A DNA stretch of 64,000 nucleotides, taken from positions 124,001 through 188,000 of the forward strand of contig NZ_JAODNM010000092.1 of assembly GCF_025464955.1 (NCBI RefSeq), given 5' to 3'. Shown here one piece after another: positions 58,825-64,000 of the stretch (position 1 is its first letter; each line of letters begins with the position of its first letter). The notes below the pieces were generated by a model, which was not told the origin of the DNA, made no database searches, and saw only the letters and a program-made list of their open reading frames with translations. The DNA is from Amycolatopsis sp. (GTDB lineage: Bacteria > Actinomycetota > Actinomycetes > Mycobacteriales > Pseudonocardiaceae). Both the position numbers and the translations under genes were made by a program.

Positions 58825-59628
58825 ATGAGTGTGTACGACTTGACCGGACGAAAAGCGCTGGTCACCGGGGGTGCGCAGGGTCTCGGCGCCGGCATGGCCA
58901 AGGCGCTCGCCCGAGCGGGCGCGGCCGTGGTCATCGGCGACCTGCAGGAGGACCTCGGTAAGGAAACCGCCGACGCGCTCCGCGATTCGGGTGCCACCGC
59001 GGGGTTCGTCCCCCTCGACGTGACCGACGACGCGAGCTGGGAATCCGCCATCACCGGCACGGTCGCCGAGCTCGGCGGTCTCGACATCGTGGTCAACAAC
59101 GCCGGGGTCGAACTGTCCGCCCTGGTCATCGATCTCGACCCGCGCGACGTCCGCAAGATGCTCGAAGTCAACGTTCTCGGCACCGCACTCGGCATCAAGC
59201 ACGCCTTCCGCGCGATGCGGCCGGGCGGCCCGGCGGGTAACGGCGGCGCGGTGGTCAACATCTCGTCGGTGGCCGCGACGATCCCGTTTCCCGGTATTTC
59301 CGGCTACTCCGCGACGAAGTCCGCAGTGGACAGACTGACCAGGGTCGCCGCGATGGAATCCGGCAAGCTCGGTTACGGCGTCCGCGTGAACTGCGTCTAC
59401 CCGGGACTGGTCGCGACGCAAATGGGCCTCAAACTCGCCGAGGACATGGTGACCCTCGGCCTCTGGCCCACTGTGGAGGGTGCGATCAGCGACGTCATCG
59501 GCCTGACCCCGCTCGGCAGGCTCGGTGAAGTCCACGACATGGCCGACGTCGTGGTGTTCCTCGCTTCCGACGCGGCGCGGTTCATGACCGGTGCCGGGGT
59601 ACCGGTCGACGGCGGCATGGGCATGTGA
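58825..59628 (+). CDS. Short-chain dehydrogenase/reductase
   Basis: Classical SDR of 267 aa: cofactor motif LVTGGAQGLGAGMA, DVTDDASW, VVNNAGVELSA, catalytic ISSVAATIPFPGISGYSATK (Ser, Tyr, Lys), and the end FMTGAGVPVDGGMGM. Substrates could be steroid, fatty acyl or alcohol. ATG 58825 follows GGAGGA. It is first of a three-gene operon with a saccharopine-dehydrogenase-like reductase and an acyl-CoA ligase. Confidence 0.95.
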   Translation: MSVYDLTGRKALVTGGAQGLGAGMAKALARAGAAVVIGDLQEDLGKETADALRDSGATAGFVPLDVTDDASWESAITGTVAELGGLDIVVNNAGVELSALVIDLDPRDVRKMLEVNVLGTALGIKHAFRAMRPGGPAGNGGAVVNISSVAATIPFPGISGYSATKSAVDRLTRVAAMESGKLGYGVRVNCVYPGLVATQMGLKLAEDMVTLGLWPTVEGAISDVIGLTPLGRLGEVHDMADVVVFLASDAARFMTGAGVPVDGGMGM

Positions 59629-59658
59629 CCAGAGAGTTCCTGGAAAGGCGTTTGTGTT

Positions 59659-60780
59659 ATGAGCACCAATAAACCTGTCGTCGTCTACGGCGCCTCCGGT
59701 TACACCGGCCGCCTCGTCTGCGAATACCTGCGTGAGCTCAATGTCCCGTTCATCGCCGCCGGGCGCGACAAAGCCCGGATCCAGGAGGTACTCGACCGGG
59801 TACCCGGGATCGACACCGTCGACCACGAGGTCATCGAGGTCGAGCACGCCGTCGGCCCGCTGACGGAACTGTTCCGCGGGGCCAAGGTCGTCAGCAACAT
59901 GGTCGGCCCGTTCATCAAGCACGGTCCGGAAGTGGCGGAAGCCGCGCTCGCCGCCGGTTGTCACTACCTCGATACCACCGGCGAGCAGGACTGGGTCCTC
60001 GCCGCGCAGGCGCGCTTCGGCGACAAGTACGCCGAGGCGGGTCTGCTGCTTTCGCCCGGTGTCGCCCAGATGTACACCACGGGTGAGATCGCCGCCAATA
60101 TCTGCCTGGAGACACCTGGGCTGGACACGCTCGATATTCTGGTGCTGTGGAAGGGTTTCCCCACCTACGCCTCGACGCAGACGATTTTCACCATCCTGAC
60201 CGCCGACTGGTTCTACCTGGAACAGAACGAATACAAGCAGTGGGACAGGCAGACGAAGTTCGAGATCGCCGTCCCCGGCGCGCACGAGACGGCGCTGGCC
60301 GTGCCGTGGGGCGGGACGAGTCACCCGGTGTGGTTCAAGAACGACCCACGGGTCGCGAACGTCAAGGTTGCGGGCGGGGTCTTCGACCGTGCCGTCGTCC
60401 AGGGCGTGGTCGACACGGTGAAAATGGTGGACGCGCAGATCATGACTCTGCCAACCGAACAGCGGGACGCCGAGATGGCGAAGATCGCCGCTTCGGTGCA
60501 GGCCGGAATGCCGCCAAGGGAGAACCCCCGGATCAATACCTCGGTGGACTCGGTACACGCTTCCGGGCCGCTCGGGCGCGCACACTGCGTCATCCATGGG
60601 AACAGCAACTACAAGCAGACCGGGCTTTTGCAGGCGTATGCGGCGTATTCGCTGTTGCAGCAGGCGCCGAAGCGCGTCGGGCTGGCTTCGGCCTGTCAGG
60701 CGTTCGGCCATCGCGAGCTACTCGGCCAGCTGAAGGCCTTCGGGCTCGTGCTCGACCCGGTACTCACCGTCCACAAGTGA
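59659..60780 (+). CDS. Saccharopine dehydrogenase-like reductase (DUF5938 type)
   Basis: NAD(P)-dependent protein of 373 aa. The Rossmann motif VVVYGASGYTGRLVCEYLRE is followed by FIAAGRDKARIQEVL, NMVGPFIKHGPEVAEAALAA and GCHYLDTTGEQDWV, which match the trans-acting enoyl reductase/saccharopine dehydrogenase-like family. The C-terminal part (RAHCVIHGNSNYKQTGLLQA) fits DUF5938. It lies 30 bp after the SDR. A role in reducing an activated fatty or steroid acid is inference from neighbours. Confidence 0.85.
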   Translation: MSTNKPVVVYGASGYTGRLVCEYLRELNVPFIAAGRDKARIQEVLDRVPGIDTVDHEVIEVEHAVGPLTELFRGAKVVSNMVGPFIKHGPEVAEAALAAGCHYLDTTGEQDWVLAAQARFGDKYAEAGLLLSPGVAQMYTTGEIAANICLETPGLDTLDILVLWKGFPTYASTQTIFTILTADWFYLEQNEYKQWDRQTKFEIAVPGAHETALAVPWGGTSHPVWFKNDPRVANVKVAGGVFDRAVVQGVVDTVKMVDAQIMTLPTEQRDAEMAKIAASVQAGMPPRENPRINTSVDSVHASGPLGRAHCVIHGNSNYKQTGLLQAYAAYSLLQQAPKRVGLASACQAFGHRELLGQLKAFGLVLDPVLTVHK

Positions 60781-60784
60781 CACG

Positions 60785-60816
60785 CGTGGGGACCCCTCGG
60801 TGGGGGGGTCCCCACG
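60785..60816 (+). promoter_or_regulatory. GC hairpin between the reductase and ligase genes
   Basis: Perfect 12-bp stem CGTGGGGACCCC (60785-60796) and GGGGTCCCCACG (60805-60816) with an 8-nt loop, 4 nt after the reductase stop and 17 nt before the ligase GTG. It could reduce or attenuate ligase expression, or be a terminator with read-through. Confidence 0.55.
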
Positions 60817-60833
60817 GGGAACCGAGGATTCCT

Positions 60834-62369
60834 GTGCTGCTGTACGACTATCTCGACAAAGGTGTCTCGCTGGGAGCGGCGTCGCCGTGCCTGACGATGG
60901 ACGGTGTCACGCTGACGTACGGCGAGGTCCAGGAACTGTCGTGGAAGGTGGCGCGGGCGCTGGACCGGTCCGGTGTGCGGCCGGGCGACAAGGTGGCGAT
61001 CCTGTCGGCGAACGACCCGATTGCCTTCTCCTGCGTGTTCGGCATCGCCCGCGCCGGCGCGGTGTGGTGCCCGGTCAACCCCCGCAACGAGGCTGCGGAA
61101 AACCGGGACCTGCTGGACTTCTTCGACTGCACGTGCTTGGTTTTCCAGCGTGCGTTCGCGCCGTTGGTCGACCGGATCCTGCCCGATCTCCCGCGGCTGA
61201 CGACGCTGGTCTGCCTGGACGGCGAGAGCGCGTCGGCCGTGTCCTTTGAGGACTGGATCGGTGGTGTGCCTGCCGAGCCTTGGGAGGCCGACGTGGTCGA
61301 CGACACGATGCTGCTCGTCGGCACCGGTGGCACCACCGGGCGGCCCAAGGGTGTGATGCTGACCGGCGGCAACATCGAGACGATGTCGGCCTTGACGTTG
61401 ATGAGCTATCCGTTCGAACCGCGTCCGGTGTACCTCGCGCTCGCGCCGCTGACGCACGCGGCCGGGGTGCTGTGCTTTCCGATCATGACCCTCGGCGGTG
61501 AGATCGTCATCATGAAGACGCCGGATCTCGCCGAGTTCCTCACGCTGGTCGCTCGACATCGGGTGACACACACCTTCCTGCCACCGACGTTGATCTACAT
61601 GCTCCTTGGCAAGGCCGATCTGTCCACTTCGGACCTGTCGTCGCTGCGGTGCTTCTGGTACGGCGCCGCGCCGATGTCGGCGGCCAGGCTGGAGGAGGCC
61701 ATCGAGAAGATCGGGCCGGTGATGGCGCAGCTCTTCGGGCAGAGCGAGGCACCTATGATGATCTCCACCATGGCCCCGAAAGACCATTTCCACTCCGACG
61801 GGACACTCGCGCGGGAGCGGTTTTCCTCGGCGGGGCGGCCGTCGCCGCTCGTGCGCGTCGCGATCATGGACAAGAACGGGAACCTGCTGAAAACCGGCGA
61901 ACGCGGCGAGATCGTCGTGCGGGGTTCGCTGGTGATGAAGGGCTACTACAAGAATCCCGAGGCCTCGGCGGAAGCCGGGCGGCACGGTTGGCACCACACA
62001 GGCGATATCGGTTATCTCGACCCGGACAACTATCTGTTCATTGTGGACCGGGCGAAGGACATGATCATCACCGGTGGCTTCAACGTCTACTCCGCCGAGG
62101 TCGAGCAGGCGCTGATGGCGCACCCGGACGTCCAGGACTGCGCCGTCGTCGGGCTGCCGGACGACAAGTGGGGCGAACGCGTCACCGCGGTGATCCAGCC
62201 GCACGCCGGACACGACGTCGATGAGGCGGAACTGCGGGCGTTCGTGAAGGCCAGGGTGGGCAGCGTCAAGACCCCGAAGCAGGTCGAGAGCTGGCTGGAC
62301 CTCCCGCGCTCGAAGGTCGGCAAGGTTCTGAAAGCCGAGGTCAAAGCGCGGTTGCTGGAGGGCGAGTAG
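60834..62369 (+). CDS. AMP-dependent acyl-CoA synthetase (FadD-like)
   Basis: Acid-CoA ligase of 511 aa. The ATP loop is LLVGTGGTTGRPKGVMLTGG, A5 is AQLFGQSEAPMMIST, A7/A8 are GWHHTGDIGYLDPDNYLFIV and DRAKDMIITGGFNVYSAEVE, and the catalytic lysine region is LPRSKVGKVLKAEV. GTG 60834 follows GAGG. Closest in style to FadD13- or FadD3-like ligases for bulky or alicyclic acids. It closes the TetR-controlled operon begun at 58825. Confidence 0.94.
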   Translation: MLLYDYLDKGVSLGAASPCLTMDGVTLTYGEVQELSWKVARALDRSGVRPGDKVAILSANDPIAFSCVFGIARAGAVWCPVNPRNEAAENRDLLDFFDCTCLVFQRAFAPLVDRILPDLPRLTTLVCLDGESASAVSFEDWIGGVPAEPWEADVVDDTMLLVGTGGTTGRPKGVMLTGGNIETMSALTLMSYPFEPRPVYLALAPLTHAAGVLCFPIMTLGGEIVIMKTPDLAEFLTLVARHRVTHTFLPPTLIYMLLGKADLSTSDLSSLRCFWYGAAPMSAARLEEAIEKIGPVMAQLFGQSEAPMMISTMAPKDHFHSDGTLARERFSSAGRPSPLVRVAIMDKNGNLLKTGERGEIVVRGSLVMKGYYKNPEASAEAGRHGWHHTGDIGYLDPDNYLFIVDRAKDMIITGGFNVYSAEVEQALMAHPDVQDCAVVGLPDDKWGERVTAVIQPHAGHDVDEAELRAFVKARVGSVKTPKQVESWLDLPRSKVGKVLKAEVKARLLEGE

Positions 62370-62489
62370 CGGCATCAAAGACGCCTCAAGGCCACGACAT
62401 GGCGACCCTCGCGGTGCGTTGGACGCCGATGCGTGGAGTCGGTTGAGGTGGCGGGTTCGGCATTACTGCTGGTGTGGCTGGTGTGGCGT

Positions 62490-62730
62490 TGTGACGTGTC
62501 GTGAAGGCCACCTTCACGGCGTAAGGCGTACTCAACTAGGCCTTCGCGACGCCCCAGCCCTGCCGAAAGTGCCTCCAGGAGCCCCAACAGTCACATCGCC
62601 ATCACCAGTACCACCCGCGCGAAGTGACCGGCCCTCAGTTCCGCTACCAGCACCCATTCGCCCCGGTCCTTGCTGCTTTGGACCGAACCGACCACCCCCG
62701 CCCCCCTGAAGTTCCAGGCATTGGCGTTCA
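62490..62730. repeat. Dispersed intergenic repeat, copy D (long form)
   Basis: Core at 62518-62537, arms GTCGTGAAGGCC (62498-62509) and GGCCTTCGCGAC (62539-62550, one mismatch). The tail aligns with copy C through CCAACAGTCACATCGCC, CCAGCACCCATTCG, GGTCCTTGCTGCTTTG and TCCAGGCATTGG. It fills most of the 377-bp gap between the ligase and the kinase gene, in which I see no gene. Confidence 0.88.
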
Positions 62731-62746
62731 ACGCCACGCTGGGACG

Positions 62747-64000
62747 TCAGTCATCCGGGGAAAGCGGGAACCGGAGGGTGAAGGTCGAGCCTTGGCCGGG
62801 GATGCTGGTGGCGCCGGCGGAGCCGCCGTGGGCTTCGGCGAGTTGACGCACGATCGCCAGGCCGAGGCCGCTCCCGCCGGACTGTCGGGTGCGCGACTTG
62901 TCCGCGCGCCAGAAGCGATCGAACACCCGCGGTAGGTCGTCCGGGTCGATGCCGATCCCGGTGTCGGCGATCTCGAACACGGCTTCGACGCCCTCTCGAC
63001 GTCCGCGCAGTGCGACCGTGCCGCCGGCCGGGGTGGCCCGGAGCGCGTTGGACACCAGGTTGTCGATCGCCTGACGCAGCCGCACGGGGTCCGCGACCAG
63101 GTCCAGTCGGTTCTCCGTGTCCACGGACAGCGTGACGTCGGCGGCCGCGGCGCGGGGGGTGTGCGCGGCGGCGACCTGGGCGAGGATGTCCGCGCCGCTC
63201 ACCGGTTCCGGGTGCACACGCAGCTTCCCGGCGTCGGCCATGGACAGGTCCTGCAGGTCGTCGACGATGTGCTGCAGGTGCAGCGCCTCCTCCAGCAACG
63301 ACGTGACGAGCTCGTCGTCGAGCGTGCTGATGCCGTCCTGGGTCGCTTCGAGCCAGCCGCGGATGTTGCTCAGCGGGGTGCGCAGCTCGTGCGCGATGTC
63401 GCTGACCATCGCTTTGCGCGTCGCCTCGAGTCGTTCGCGGTTCTCGGACATGTTGTTGAACGCCACCGCGAGCCTGCCGATCTCGTCCTTGCTCTTGACG
63501 TCGACCCTGGCCGTGACATCGCCTTCGCCCATCCGCCGCGCCGCGCCGGTGAGCGCCCGCAGTGGCCGGATCAGCCGGGCGCCGGCCAGGACGGTGAACG
63601 CGATGGTCAGCAGCAGGACGCCACCGGCGACCCCCGCCACCCGGATCTTGTTCTCGCGGGACAGGCTGAACGTGGCCGGCGTGGCAGCGCCGTTGGACGT
63701 GGTGATGAACAGCAGCGCCGGCGGCGACACATACGGCGTCAGTTGCTCGTGCCGTGAACTGGTGATGCACGACTGGACAGCCGGGTCGGGCACGTTGGCC
63801 TGAGCCGGGACCGGACCGCTCTGTGCCGCGGACGGCTCCGGGGTCAGGCTGGAGCGCACCGCGGGCAGCGGCGTCCAGCCGAAGTCCAGTTGGACGGCGA
63901 CCGGTTCATGGTGCTGACGGGACAGGCAGTCGTTGACCAGTTTGTCGAGCTGGTCCAGCGCGGTCTGTTCGGTTTTGACGGGCTGCTCGAGGTTGTTCTC
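62747..64000 (-). CDS. Sensor histidine kinase (5' end outside window)
   Basis: Membrane two-component kinase. The frame stays open to the right edge, so the N-terminus is missing. Visible are an extracytoplasmic stretch with two cysteines (NDCLSRQHHEPVAV, AVQSCITSSRHEQ), one membrane span (KIRVAGVAGGVLLLTIAFTV), a HAMP linker (GARLIRPLRALTGAARRMGE), the H-box AMVSDIAHELRTPLSNIRGW, and ATPase motifs AIDNLVSNALRATPAGGTVA (N), IADTGIGIDPDDLPRVFDRF (G1/F) and GSGLGLAIVRQLAEAHGG (G2). BaeS/MtrB-like in layout. The response regulator is probably just outside. Confidence 0.94.
   Translation of the reverse strand, partial: ENNLEQPVKTEQTALDQLDKLVNDCLSRQHHEPVAVQLDFGWTPLPAVRSSLTPEPSAAQSGPVPAQANVPDPAVQSCITSSRHEQLTPYVSPPALLFITTSNGAATPATFSLSRENKIRVAGVAGGVLLLTIAFTVLAGARLIRPLRALTGAARRMGEGDVTARVDVKSKDEIGRLAVAFNNMSENRERLEATRKAMVSDIAHELRTPLSNIRGWLEATQDGISTLDDELVTSLLEEALHLQHIVDDLQDLSMADAGKLRVHPEPVSGADILAQVAAAHTPRAAAADVTLSVDTENRLDLVADPVRLRQAIDNLVSNALRATPAGGTVALRGRREGVEAVFEIADTGIGIDPDDLPRVFDRFWRADKSRTRQSGGSGLGLAIVRQLAEAHGGSAGATSIPGQGSTFTLRFPLSPDD

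Noticed and set aside
60147..62369. Ligase as a 740-residue protein starting at 60147
   Set aside because: The first about 230 codons are an out-of-frame reading of the reductase gene. The ligase homology and a good ribosome site begin at GTG 60834.

Overview
The window is high-GC actinobacterial chromosomal DNA. GTG starts, GTGA/ATGA overlaps and GC-rich third codon positions are common. The first 4.7 kb (cysM, rhomboid, murI, a metallo-beta-lactamase-fold protein, rph, rdgB) reproduces the conserved mycobacterial order Rv1336-Rv1341. The rest looks like a Pseudonocardiaceae-type genome (Amycolatopsis or a relative): a 2-methylisoborneol/encapsulin locus, an AfsR/SARP regulator and many TetR-controlled lipid-type operons. 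The species is inferred from gene content, not proven.

Layout. 1-4.7 kb: core genes for cysteine, cell wall and RNA/nucleotide housekeeping. 4.8-9.2 kb: bcp, two lipoproteins, a small membrane protein, a frameshifted Nudix gene, and a hypothetical gene whose 3' end is followed by a vapBC module and then by a second copy of that 3' end. 9.2-15.2 kb: ArsR, MFS, XRE and a secreted beta-propeller, then an ArsR/AHSA1/DUF899 cluster. 15.2-20.1 kb: an operon reading leftward with two encapsulin shell proteins carrying cyclic-nucleotide-binding-type domains, a GPP C-methyltransferase and 2-methylisoborneol synthase. The methyltransferase frame is broken by one in-frame TAG. 20.7-30.6 kb: ArsR-AHSA1 modules, ALDH/Ddn-like/AraC, a PEP mutase-like enzyme/LysR pair, a toroid-fold protein and a TetR/hydrolase pair. 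31.1 kb: one tRNA gene with a UAG anticodon but a short variable loop. 32.3-41 kb: TetR/Baeyer-Villiger monooxygenase, LCP ligase, a phospholipase A2-acyltransferase-DUF4383 fusion and an unknown protein. 40.8-44.7 kb: a 1,178-residue XRE-SARP-NB-ARC-TPR regulator preceded by an internally deleted paralogue. 44.7-54.2 kb: diguanylate cyclase, MFS, SDR, fatty acyl-CoA ligase, TenA-like/kynureninase and a secreted ThuA-ricin protein. 54.3-62.4 kb: four TetR-type or enzyme units typical of lipid or xenobiotic catabolism, with recognisable operators. The window ends inside a sensor histidine kinase gene.

Intergenic DNA carries at least three recurrent non-coding families: a four-copy element centred on GGCGTAAGGCGTACTCAACT (about 70-230 bp), a three-copy 17-20 bp inverted repeat placed only between convergent genes (probable bidirectional terminator), and a composite palindromic family around CAACTCGACGGCGA and CACTTTTGCGCTTTTG. 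Three genes show single-base frameshifts and one a nonsense codon. These could be true decay or sequencing error, and the sequence alone cannot tell.

The most notable system is the two-shell Family 2B encapsulin/2-MIB locus. The family is known, but here the cargo pathway is apparently interrupted. No CRISPR array, rRNA, prophage or insertion sequence was seen.
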